Positions 50,166-61,500 of a stretch of 64,000 bases of DNA are shown piece after piece. The DNA comes from Lucifuga dentata. Lineage: Eukaryota > Chordata > Actinopteri > Ophidiiformes > Bythitidae. Numbering within the stretch: the first letter of the stretch is position 1; every line of letters starts with the position of its first letter. Location: assembly GCA_014773175.1 (NCBI GenBank), contig VXCM01000118.1:150801-214800 (forward strand). The letters run 5' to 3'. A program made the translations under genes and the position numbers. The notes under the pieces were generated by a model that saw nothing but the letters and a program-made list of their open reading frames with translations, was not told the origin of the DNA and ran no database searches.

Positions 50166-50359
50166 ATAAACATTAATATACATAAATATTTGAGATACTC
50201 TGAGAAATGTGAAAGAGGAAAAAAACTGTTAATGATGATTTTTGAAATACAAAGTTATTTAGAAGGTATTGAGGTCAAAGATCTGATCACTTCCACAATG
50301 TGAGACTTGTGAGAAAACATCTCATTTGGGCTAAAATGAAAATATTAGCTTCCCATATA

Positions 50360-50520
50360 TTTCAGCTTCAACTTTATTATTATCCTGAGGGAAAGTGGGT
50401 TTGAGCAGGCATTAAAAACACAGATTACATAAAATCACTGATACCGACAGACACTGATAAAGAGGAAGAAACAAAATGGAAAGACAAAGACAGATCAATA
50501 AAAGATTAAAATATTATGAT
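50360..50520 (-). mobile_element. antisense LINE-tail-like fragment
   Basis: ACTTTATTATTATCCTGAGGG followed by purine-rich A-heavy sequence resembles the antisense 3' end of fish non-LTR elements. It is short and diverged. Confidence 0.35.
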
Positions 50521-51489
50521 TATTTGGATTTAGGAATAGAATATATATTATAAAATATAATACACAGGTCTCATAAGAGTCACACTTTGCTGTGAAAAAG
50601 GCAAACCAAGTGCAAAAACTATATAAGTCTGTTTTGTGCTGGCAATAACAAATAATGTTAAAAGTTAAATATTAACCACAATAGGTTTAGCTTATTAATA
50701 GCTTCAGGAAACAGATCAAACTCCTAATAAGTGGATGATCAGAACAATCAAGTTAAAAATAGCTAAAATAAATTTGTGACATTTCATAATAACAATAAAG
50801 ATGTTATGAGATATATGAAACAATTTTCAGTAACTTGAAATTACATGACCTGTTGGATTTTACATTATTATTCATCTCACAGCACTGGATTAAGAGAAAA
50901 AAAAAAAGAAAGAAAAATGATCACCTGTCTACAGAAGCATCTACATTCCTCTTACAGGCCAGATGAGTTCAGGTGACTTGGAAACCATAAACACAATTAA
51001 CCTAACAAGTCACCTCAGGATTGTGAATGCAACACGAGGTCTGAGTGGCCTCTCTCACTGCGTTCATGAACCCTCCATCAAGCTTTTATCAGCAGGGAGG
51101 TTTAAGGTTAGAGCCTAATGACACCACATCCTCTCTGTCCCCCCGCTGACTGCTGCAAACTCGCCCCTTCACCTCAACAATGAGTCCATTTGACCTCTGG
51201 CACATGCGCCTACTCACCTTTTCCTATTCATCAATACTGCTGTTTGTCTAACACAACAAGAGATGAGCAATAACTGCCTGACAAACCAGCAGAAGGCACC
51301 TGCCAGGCTCAGCCAAACCCAGAGAGCGTGTGGAGCTAAAATGAAGCTCACTGGTGCAACCTAGGGGCCATGATATGTACTGTCCTGAATACTGTGGCCA
51401 GGCAGCATGAGAAGACAACATGCCTTATATGGAAAAACAGTTTTAAAATGTTTAGACATCTTACTTTTGCAATTTGAATCTTTGGCTTA

Positions 51490-51650
51490 CTTAATATCAA
51501 GTTAAGTTTATTTTTGTAGCCTAATACCACATAAAATATCTCAAAGGGCTTTACGGGGCCACACATCAACAGTTCCCAGCCAGCCAAAGCTCTCTATGAA
51601 GACGTGGAAAAACCCCATAAAAAACTATTCATATGAAAAAAAAAAAAAAA
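51490..51650. repeat. dispersed repeat fragment
   Basis: TTTATTTTTGTAGCCTAATACC, CAAAGGGCTTTACGGGGCC and a later AGACGTGGAAAAACCCC follow the order of a repeat common in fish. It runs into an A tract with an N at 51654. Confidence 0.45.
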
Positions 51651-52116
51651 AAANAAAAAAAAAAAAAAAAATGGAAGAAACACTGACTATTATAAGATTT
51701 CCTCTCCTCAAATGACCAGTGTGCAATAAGAGCTGTAGTTGGGGAAGCAGGCAAATTACAAAGACGCAAAAACAATTAAATATTCCAGGAAAATATAAAC
51801 AGCAATGTAAGCTAAATGCCAAGTGAACCTGTTCCAACTAGATTAATGAAAAGTATAGTTATTAAAGGAAAATGCTGGATGAATGTTAAATAAATGCTAC
51901 TCAGCAGTCAAATTTACGAAGCAAAATCAATTAAACTTTATCTATGCATCACTGTCATACTAAATGTGAATTTATCTTATAAAGATGTATGGCAGCCTGA
52001 AGTGGCTGGCAGTTGAGTTGAATCAAGGTGTGCTCAGCCTTAGAATTTATTTTTTTATTTTCTTAAAACTCTCATCTATCCAGACAATAAGGGTGAGTGA
52101 TAACCTCTGTACACTG

Positions 52117-52130
52117 CTGCCATCTGGTGG
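52117..52130 (-). promoter_or_regulatory. CTCF-like motif, reverse
   Basis: On the minus strand this reads CCACCAGATGGCAG, a very good match to the CTCF core. It faces the forward site at 27448. Confidence 0.5.
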
Positions 52131-52609
52131 ACATTGTGCAGCACTGCATTATAGGAACATAAAGCTGATGGGTTCGCCAAACTGAAGAACAAATCCATCC
52201 AGCTTTATTGTTGTCACTGTTTCAGTGAAGTCAGTGATGTATGTTGTGTGTTGATCTCAGGTATTTATGTTCATCAATAAACGTAATAAAGTTATTACAA
52301 TACAAACACAGAAAATACTGACTACCACTAAAAAAATGCAATTCACTCATTTACAAATAATAGCTAAACATTTTTACAAGCTTAACTTGTTAAACTTTGT
52401 TGGCTCCTGCAACAGCTGTACAAAATCTATTTTTTCAAAGTTGTTTTAATCCTTTGCCACATCACTTTTTTGACCAACCTTGTTTTTGTTTTTTTTCAGA
52501 ACTCCTGTCTAGTTTCCCTCTTAGAATTTCCATGCATCACATTTCTATGTAAATGATAACCAAATAGGCCACATAATCCCACAACATCTCGAGGTTGATT
52601 CAGTTTTAA

Positions 52610-53512
52610 ATTTAGATTTATTTGTCATATGTATGTTAACACAGGGTCAACAGTACAATGAAATGTGTTTCACGAGAGAAACGGGTCAGCTCAGCAGTAA
52701 AAAGGAACAAAATAATAAGAGCGCTTCTACAAAAGATTAAAAAAAAAATAAGGTTGAGAATAAGTAAAGAATAAGAAAAATTATAATAGAAAAATGACAA
52801 TACGAGATAAGTATTAAAACAAAATATAACACTGTACTGTACAAATGGCAAAAAGAAAAATACATGAAGAAAAATATATAATACTATATACATTTGTAAA
52901 GGGATGTATATAGGGGTAAAGTGACAAATGGTATATTGTTATTGCACAGATGTGATGGAATCAGGAAGGATGAAAAAAAAATATATATAAAAAGAAATAT
53001 AACACTCATATATACATACAGGGAAATAGGTTCAATGAGGTAAGTAGCAGCAGTCATGACAATAGTGCAAATTTTTATGTAAACAGCAAACAGTAATAGT
53101 GCAAACAGTGGGTAATGACAGGTATGTGTAGAGTGTGCGTTATGAGTTGAGGAGCCTGATGGCCTGGTGGTAAAAACTGTTGTTGAGTCTGGTGGTGCAG
53201 CCATGCTCCTGTATCGTTTGCCAGACGGTAGCAAGGAGAACAGTCTGTGTGCTGGGTGGCTGTGGTCCTTTAAGATGCTGTGTACCTTCTGTAGGCACCG
53301 CTGATAGAAAATGTCCTGAATGGCTGGGAAATGTTTGCCAATGATGTGCTGTGCTGCCTTCACCACTTTCTGTAGTGATTTGTGGCTTTGGGCAGAACAG
53401 TTCCCATNGTGCTGTGCTGCCTTCACCACTTTCTGTAGTGATTTGTGGCTTTGGGCAGAACAGTTCCCATACCAACAGAACAGTTCCCATACCAGGTTGT
53501 AGTGGTCAGGTG
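52610..53512 (-). mobile_element. 3' end of a non-LTR retrotransposon, antisense
   Basis: On the minus strand, 53512 to about 53140 encodes the typical C-terminal stretch of a LINE reverse-transcriptase protein, with AAQHIIGKHFPAIQDIFYQRC and LLPSGKRYRSM motifs. An A-rich 3' region runs down to about 52610. It is 5' truncated and frameshifted. A 62-bp false duplication around an N at 53408 adds an apparent insertion. The clade (L2/CR1-like or related) is not settled. Confidence 0.7.
53346..53470. other. false 62-bp duplication around a single N
   Basis: 53346-53407 and 53409-53470 are identical, with the N at 53408 between them. This is an assembly artefact inside the LINE fragment. Confidence 0.9.
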
Positions 53513-54140
53513 ACATGTGTGTCTTAAAAAAACAACAAAATTCCTCGATAACTCCTTCAATGAGAAATTAGTCAACCTTAATTTCCCATGAGATTAATCA
53601 TTTCAGGACTTCTTGTGCCTCTGGATTTTCACCCAGGAAGGGTGGCCAACCTTTTTTACATGGGTGTCATTTGAGTCTGGTGTGGAGTTGGCACTTCAAA
53701 ATTAGAGTCAAGCTGTTGTGAATAATAACTTATCCCTAAATAACACTCAACTGCAGCTGCCTTGATTCAAAATTGAATAAGATATGAGAGAAGCCACTTA
53801 AGTCATAGATGCTCTTGGTGGGGGTCAAGCTCTAAGAGGGATGAACTTTGCTGTCCACAGATCACTGGGTATTAAATGTCCCAATAATTCCATTAAACAC
53901 ATACATCTCAAAGATCATACAAACAGAACTGATTTTTTCCCCATTTAGTTTAGGGGTCGTGTGTTAGTGAGCAGCTGTTGCAGTAAATGACAAAGGTGCT
54001 GTATTGTGTTGTTACAGGTCAACCCATCTTAATGCTACACAACCTGCAAAGTGAAGCAATGTTTCAGCTAATTAGTCTCCATGTTCAACAAATGAGCCAA
54101 ACTGCAACGGTCAATGGACAGCAAGCCTCAGTTCAGCACC

Positions 54141-54704
54141 TTAAAGGACCATACCATCAATTTTGCTTGTTTAAGCCCAATAAATATGACCCACGTACAC
54201 GTTACGTTACTAACAACCAATTTCCAAAACACAAAAACCATAATTTACAGTAGTTTTCCTGTTATTTTGCCAGATCCCCTAATCTTTCAAAATCAAATGT
54301 TCAGGTAATACATGTTTCATCTGCTAACATGTATGTTCAAATGTAAAAGGGTTGGCTGTTTTAAATTTTTTTGGTAAAAGCCGACTTCTGCTGAGACTAT
54401 ATTCCTACATCGTTTTCCATGCAGCGCTGTGTTGAACTGGTTAAATAAAGTTACTTTGACAAAAAACTTAACAGACATAGTGCTTGCTGTGATTGATTAC
54501 TTATCTCAAGAGCATTCCAAATCTCTATAAGTTGATTTTAATAGCTGTACTGGAATGAATTGAAACCAATGGCAGTCTGGAAGGTAGGAAAACATCTCTA
54601 ATATTTACTGCTCCAGTAGTATGTTTTGGGAAATGATTATCAGTAATGTAATGCAGGTGCATATTTTGGGCTCAACATGCAAAATTGCCAGTATTGTCCT
54701 TTAA
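54141..54704 (+). mobile_element. MITE-like element, TTAAAGGAC family, copy A3
   Basis: It starts TTAAAGGACCATACC and ends TATTGTCCTTTAA, with TTAA at both outer edges. The terminal inverted repeats are about 100 bp: the left arm words GCTTGTTTAAGCCCAATA and TTCCAAAACA recur inverted on the right as GTTTTGGGAAATGA and TTTTGGGCTCAACATGC. It is 564 bp with no coding capacity. TTAA ends suggest a piggyBac-like target preference, but they may be part of the repeat itself. Confidence 0.7.
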
Positions 54705-54762
54705 CACTTCATGCACAGCAGAACTTTTATTGACAGGTTCTCTACCCAGTGGCTAAGACCTA

Positions 54763-54897
54763 AGACAGGCATGTCCAGCAGACAAGATTTGATGAATGAA
54801 CAATGTGTCAACCATGATGCCAGAGGTTCNAGACAGGCATGTCCAGCAGACAAGATTTGATGAATGAACAATGTGTCAACCATGATGCCAGAGGTTC
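54763..54897. other. false 67-bp duplication around a single N
   Basis: 54763-54829 and 54831-54897 are identical, separated by the N at 54830. Confidence 0.9.
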
Positions 54898-56393
54898 TCA
54901 ATCTCGGTCTGCAAGTACCACAACAGTGGATATTTCCCATCTCTCCTTGCTCTACTTACTTCTGATTATAGCTAAATGAGGTGTTTTTAGCCAATCAAGA
55001 ACTGGGAGGCACCAATTCTTGATCAAATGAACACACCTGAACACACATAAAGTCAATGGGCGGCTATTGCTTAAACAGGAAATCACCAACAATCACAGCC
55101 AACACAAGTAACTCATGTGCACCTTTCTGCTCTCTACCTCCAGCAGAGACGACCTCTCAGGCAGTCAAAGCTCCTGGGAATCAGTGATGGTGATAAAAAT
55201 GGAGCAAACCAGGCAGCATGCTGAAGACAAAGCTCTCCACGGCTATGTCACCACCTTAGAGAGTGGATGAGGACTGAGTTTCTGACTACATTTTATAGGG
55301 TTTAGCTCTTAAATGTTTAACAGGTTCATCCTCATTGGACATTTCAATGTGCGGAGAAGAAGAGTGTCTATAAGGTGAAGGCAGAGGTGAAATAGAAGTC
55401 CTGAACTCGTGCTTTGGTTCCTGGATCTAATCATTTGTTACATATTCATCCCCAACAATGTTTAAATCAGTCATGTTTTTTGAAGATACTGATAGAAATA
55501 TTGTGGTCTCTGATAAAGACCTTTAAGGTTTAATGAATTGATGTCCCTGCCTTTTTAAATGATTTGCTTTTGTTAGAAACAGTCTTGGCACCCAAAATGG
55601 GATTACACCTCTCCCTGTGTAGGCGACTGCCATAACACTCCATGAACAGTCAACAGATCCAAAAGCAGAAAACTGCCAAAAGAATCAAGATATTTTTATA
55701 ATGTTGCTCAGCATTTCAGCCATCTTTGGGGAGTTTATTCTAATTTACGCACAAAACTACGCTGGTACCACCAGCAGTGCTGTGTTGTGTTGGATCTGTC
55801 AGCATCTCTGATGTGGCGCATCTCAACTGCATCAAGTGAGACTGGGACAGACAGGAAATTCGGAGAATTTGTCTCCAAAATAAAAGCATTGTGACGTTCA
55901 TCCATCCACCTGTAAGTTGTACATGCTAATTTCTTTTTAGGGACATGAAGTGCTTCCTCTGCATCCTCAAACGGCATGGTTGGGAGAACTCTGTTGAGAG
56001 TTTACAGTTCATCTGACCTGCATGTGGAACTGTTTGCAGGAACAAACATAACCAAAATATTCCACACAGGAAGGCCCAGATCTATCATTTTAAATCAGGA
56101 TCTAGTGTATTACATACTGACCCAATATGCAACTTAATAACCCAAAATTAATTGATTAGATAACAGCAGTAGATTTGGGAGATGATCAGCAAAATTATAA
56201 ATGTAAATAGATAAAATTGTACACAGATGATAATAGATTTATAGCTATTTCATGATGAACATATTTTCTTAGGAACTAATAGCTGGAGGGTCAAAAAAAC
56301 ATATATATCTACAACATGATTTGCTACATTTTTAGCAGCCCTGTAAGTAACGGTGCCTTTGAATAGCCTACATGCAATAAAAAAAAAAAAAAA

Positions 56394-56441
56394 NNNNNNN
56401 NNNNNNNNNNNNNNNNNNNNNNNNNNNNNNNNNNNNNNNNN
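56394..56441. other. assembly gap (run of N) within an A tract
   Basis: A run of N is flanked by A homopolymers, 140 bases before an (AAT)n array and the mark4 upstream region. Sequence here may be missing. Confidence 0.95.
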
Positions 56442-56513
56442 AAAAAAAAAAAAAAATATTCATTCATTTATTTAACAGGTTATATGACTGCGGTGCAAGT
56501 TTTATGTTGGTTT

Positions 56514-56515
<2 letters not shown>

Positions 56516-56580
<65 letters not shown>
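56516..56580. repeat. (AAT)n microsatellite
   Basis: About 22 AAT units lie directly upstream of the GC-rich mark4 5' region. Confidence 0.9.
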
Positions 56581-56582
<2 letters not shown>

Positions 56583-57213
56583 GGAGCTTTTGTTTCCAAA
56601 CCGGAGACCGGATGTTTTCTCTCCAACCTTCCTGCTCCACTTGACGCTGGTGCGCATCTCACCGACCGGGAATACCGATTTCTGGACATTTTGGCCTTTT
56701 TTCGCCCTGCACCGTAAACTGTGTTTTCTCGCGGGCTGCTGCAAACGGGAGCGGGTTGCACTGGGGTCGTGGGGGTAACGTGAACGATTACACCGGTCAG
56801 TATTATGACAAACGGAGATGACACACATCCAGAAGGAGCTGTATTTGTTTTGTATGGCGAAATGAGGCAGGGACACAGAGACGCTGGGCTCCGGCCAAAC
56901 ATCACCGCATTTTAGCACTTATTCGATACCGGGATTTACATTGCATCTGCTGCATCGTTGATCGGCTGTATTTTGCAAAGTGCACGGTGGAAGATGCAGC
57001 TTGTGTGAGGACACCCTCCAACCAGATATCCATTGCTGCCATGATAGGCAGAGGTCTCCTCTCGACCACGGCTCGGCCGGTTGGAGAACAGGCAGATTGA
57101 TTCGGGACGGAGGGTCGCATCTGCGGATGTTATTCAGCCTGTGGAGCCTGACTGTGTAAATATCATCCGCGCAAACACACCGTGATACTCAGGGATAAAG
57201 GGAAAGAAAAAAC
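56581..57213 (+). promoter_or_regulatory. mark4: GC-rich promoter and 5' UTR region of mark4
   Basis: This 630-base stretch is clearly richer in G+C and CpG than its surroundings, with no TATA box. It leads directly to the mark4 start codon, so it probably contains the transcription start and 5' UTR of a CpG-type broad promoter. The exact start cannot be read from sequence. Confidence 0.55.
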
Positions 57214-57961
57214 ATGTCTTCTCGCTCTGCATTACCGTCTGGAAACGACAGGAGTACTGGAGACCATGTAAGTGCAATTCCAGCCTATAGCCTGCATCTG
57301 TGTGCGTGCAAAAATAAATCATGCATCTCTAAACAAAGATATCGGAATATGTTGGACGCATACGCTGGGCTTATTCGAGGCGCAGATTGGGGTAATAACC
57401 GATGCTGTTTTCTCATAAAAGGACTCTGGAGGTGATATTGCATGGATAATTTAGCAGCACAGACTCTTTCAAAATGGGCTAACCTTGAGTGTCTGCGCAG
57501 GGAAAGAGCTGATGGCAGGCACACAGCCCGGAACGAGCCCATACGCATACGCTAACACTCAGCGGATATGCGCAGAAAGCCTGAAAAACCAGCCGTCACC
57601 TCTTATTATAAGGCTGTGGAGAGATAGTGATGTCACATTATACTCCTTGCTGCTGCTGCCAGTGCCCGTATGCGTGCGTGCGTGTGTGTGTGTGTGTGTG
57701 TATGTGTGTGTGTTGACCAGAAACTGGATGGGTGTGACAAGTGCACGGGGGGTAAAAGAAATGTAGATATAGAAGATCGGGGTTATTCCACGTATGAAGC
57801 CAGAGGATTACTGCGTAAAATGATGTGCAGTCCGTTGCTGCGCAGCCTACAAAGCGCCCAACCCCACAGCCAGTGGGTGTCAGACAGCGCCATACATTCA
57901 ATACTGTGGAAAACAGTGGGGGCCTGCAGAAAGAAAGATGGTTTATTTACACAAGAAGCCA

Positions 57962-58026
<65 letters not shown>

Positions 58027-58134
58027 GTCTGATTGACATGAAGCATTATGTCATGTCTTTGCTCTAAACACTTCAGGCAAAACACCCCCCATCTGTTTGT
58101 TAGCAGAGCCTTCAGCACAGAAGGGATGGTTAAG

Positions 58135-58165
<31 letters not shown>

Positions 58166-58534
58166 TCGTTCTATGTGTGTAGCTGCATGTGCATATTGCT
58201 GTCTATGAATGTATGAAGTGAATGAGTGCTTATCCATTAGAATGGATCCTGATAGTCTGTCATCATTCTGCAATTAAACCGTGATGACAGATGAGCGACT
58301 TGCCCCAGCAAATGTTGTATTGTCATATTGGCACATGCAGGTGAGGTTTGGGCTCAAGGCGTGCTGTGCTATTGGTGGAATGCTGGGGTGCATGCTGCGT
58401 ATCCTCCAATGCTATTGGTTGGGATTATTGGGGTCTGGCTTGTAGAAAGCAGGTCCAAGTTGGCTTTAGGTGGGGCATGTGAAGAGGAATGGAAGCATGG
58501 GAAGGAGGGAGTGTCTGAAGGTGGGGCTTATGTG

Positions 58535-58585
<51 letters not shown>

Positions 58586-61500
58586 ATGTGTGTGTGTGTG
58601 AAGCTGAGAGAAAGATAACATGCTGGGGGGATGGAAGTGTGGTGCCTGAGGCCCTGAGACTGGCCAGGGACCACTGTGCTGGCATCTGCTCCCTTTTTTT
58701 ACTCTTTCCTCCTCTTCTTCCTGCTTTTTCCCTCTCATTTGATTTCATAGTTTCCCTCATCCACCTTTCCATCAAATATCATGTTTTCTCCTCCTGGTAT
58801 TGGCTCTTGCTTTTCTCTTCTAATCTATTCACTTCACAAAAGTTTGCTTCTTACCATAATATACCAAGATTGTATACACATTATCTGCTTCCTGGCTGAA
58901 AATTATATCTGAAGCTGGGACTCTTCATCTCTCCATCTTCGGGTTCCAACTCGAGCAGCATCGAGCTGTGCTGTAGCAGCATAGCTACCTGCTTGTGGAA
59001 CTGTGAAAGCTTGAGGATTTCCTCAAATTGCAACTTGAGTTCTCTTCCCTTATATTCTGTCATGTCGTGTGAAGACATCTTTCAGCCGTGGAGTAGTAGA
59101 CCTCAGAAGAAGACCACGCTGAACCCAAAATGGAAACAATATGCTCAAGTGTTCATCTGCTGGATAGCAGCTGTTAATCTAGAAATGAGGGTCACTTATT
59201 TACATGAAAGCTCAGCTTAGCTTTGCTGTCTTTATGTTTATGAAATATGGTGGAATGAGACACAGGGACTTTACAGTCTGTCAATAGTATACATACTGTA
59301 TATGGTCTGGGCTGTTTATTGTCATTGCAATTAATATCAGTGTGATATGCAATAATCTATCAAATAGATTCTCAGTGGCTTTCAGAAATATAGAGGATAT
59401 TCAACATAAGCGATTGGAGAGCATGATATGAATCTCCTTGGACTATAAACAGTTGAATTCTTACCATAAATCATCATATCACTAAACCTTTGTGTGCTTT
59501 TGTGGCAGGTTGCACTGCAACACCTGCCTGTGCAGACAGAAAGGCTTAACCCAAATCATTTTGCTTCTGGAAGCCGCCAGCTCTCTTGGTGCTTGTTCTG
59601 CCTCTAAGGGAGCAAAAAGGGTTACTGTGACAGAAATAATTGTTGGTCCTCCAGGTCCCTGATCAGCCTATTGCTGCTGCTGCTATCTGTTAGTGGTTTT
59701 GGTACAGTAAGTGACCCCTTCTCTTATCTCCCCCCAAGCATGTGTCCCTGACGGCCAGCCGCTCTGACAAAGGCACCAGCCAGTCCAGCCGTTCGCTTGG
59801 TGCCCGCTGCAGGAATTCCATCGCCTCCTGCTCCGACGAGCAGCCGCACATCGGCAACTACCGCCTGCTTAAGACCATCGGCAAAGGAAACTTTGCCAAG
59901 GTCAAACTGGCCCGCCACATCCTGACGGGCAGGGAGGTGAGACACAGGGAAATGAAAGTTTGACGTGCAGTTTTTGCCTTATTGACAGAATTTTCCAGAA
60001 TGTAACATTATCTTGATGCTAGTAGAGTAATGCCTTAATTTAAGGTATAGATCAAAGAATACAGGAAGGAAAATGAATGAATGATGATGAAGAAAATGAT
60101 CTCAGTCCATTGCCATATTTGCTTTTGCTTTCAGAATTACTGATTTAAACAAAATTACAATGAAATTGCAAATGTAATTTGTGTTATACACAGCTGGGAC
60201 TGATATACTGCAAAGTAGTTCTGGTTATATTCAGGAGTTTTAGGATGTCCCATTAACACACTTATGCTTAAAACACTTTCAATCCAATGTTTTTGAGTCA
60301 TTGACAGTAAATCTTCATCGTGCTGTTGGTTTGTAAATGCAACTCAATGGGGATTAAAACCACTTGTTTAAAAATTGCCTTTCAAACTGCTATTTACTGC
60401 TGCTTGTTGAAGTGAATGTTAGCAGTTGCTTTGGCGTAGCTGAAAACATTCCACCACAAAATCTCTGTGGGATAATGTTTTTCCTAATGGTTGGGTTTGG
60501 GAAAGGATTGTCAGGGATCAGTAGGAAGAGTTTCTGAGCAAACTCTAATTGTGGTTGCAAATTTTCCTGATGAAATTACACATTCACGTCCATCAACAAA
60601 TTCTCTTTATGACTTCCAGGTTGCAATAAAAATCATTGACAAAACTCAGTTGAACCCAACCAGCCTACAAAAGGTGAGTTTTTCCTCTGTATATTAAAAA
60701 AACGTATATATATGCTTTTCTTTGGCCCTCTGGATGTAATTTAACAAAATGCTGAAATGTTGTTAGAGATTTTGAGAGTTTCAGGTTTATCCTCAGCTCA
60801 GGGCAGGAATGAGAGAGCAGGGGGCTCATGGGATGTGATGCTGTTTGGCAGGTGCTAGGATCTGGATGTGAGCGAGAGGAGACCTCTGCTCTGGGAATCG
60901 TCTCTCATCTCTCAGGGCTAATCGCTGCCCTGAGAGGGGAGTNGAGACCTCTGCTCTGGGAATCGTCTCTCATCTCTCAGGGCTAATCGCTGCCCTGAGA
61001 GGGGAGTGATTCATCTCAGAAATTGCGTTCAGCCAACCCATTCTTTTAATGTGTTTGTATTCTCATTTTGTCTTACATGGATCGCAAATAAATAGTATAA
61101 TTTCCAAAACAAGTACGGTCAAGGGAGATGTGAGATGTGGAAGAACTTATTTTTGGAGTCATGAAGGGTGTCTTTGGAAATGCTTTAGTTATGTGTGTCA
61201 CATGCAGGGTTTTTGATGGGCTGGCTTCTTTTTCCTGCCAGTCAGCATGTTGAGGGTTGAGACTGAATGGTGGACACTCGAGCTTTGTTGTGCATGAAGG
61301 GCAGAGGCGGAACTGTGGACACTTCGGTTTCTCCAGCTATCAAGGGCAACCTCAGCATGGTGCAGATGCAGGCTTGGCCCGACTCAAATCCAGGACCTGG
61401 ACTGGTAGAAAGATATCCAGACACAACATGGCCTGACACGGCCATGTGTCATGGCCGTTTGATCACGCGCAGATCACACGCTCAGATATCTGCATCTCAT

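Larger units (their letters stand above)
42101..56580. other. exoc3l2-mark4 intergenic region
   Basis: These 14.5 kb contain no exon I can support on either strand. They are a repeat-rich mix of microsatellites, LINE fragments, a mariner remnant, a MITE and assembly gaps, listed separately. The stretches 44170-47550, 48470-50040, 51660-52600 and 54900-56380 hold only low-complexity or unrecognised AT-rich sequence, apart from a possible MITE right end at 45795. Confidence 0.5.

Noticed and set aside
55142..55270. 43-codon open stretch after a possible acceptor (CTACCTCCAG)
   Set aside because: There is no partner exon, no start, and no family match. It could be a piece of an old element.
55735..55977. 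80-codon minus-strand open frame with plausible-looking composition
   Set aside because: It matches no family I know, has no flanking splice exons in the same frame, and sits in repeat-rich intergenic DNA.
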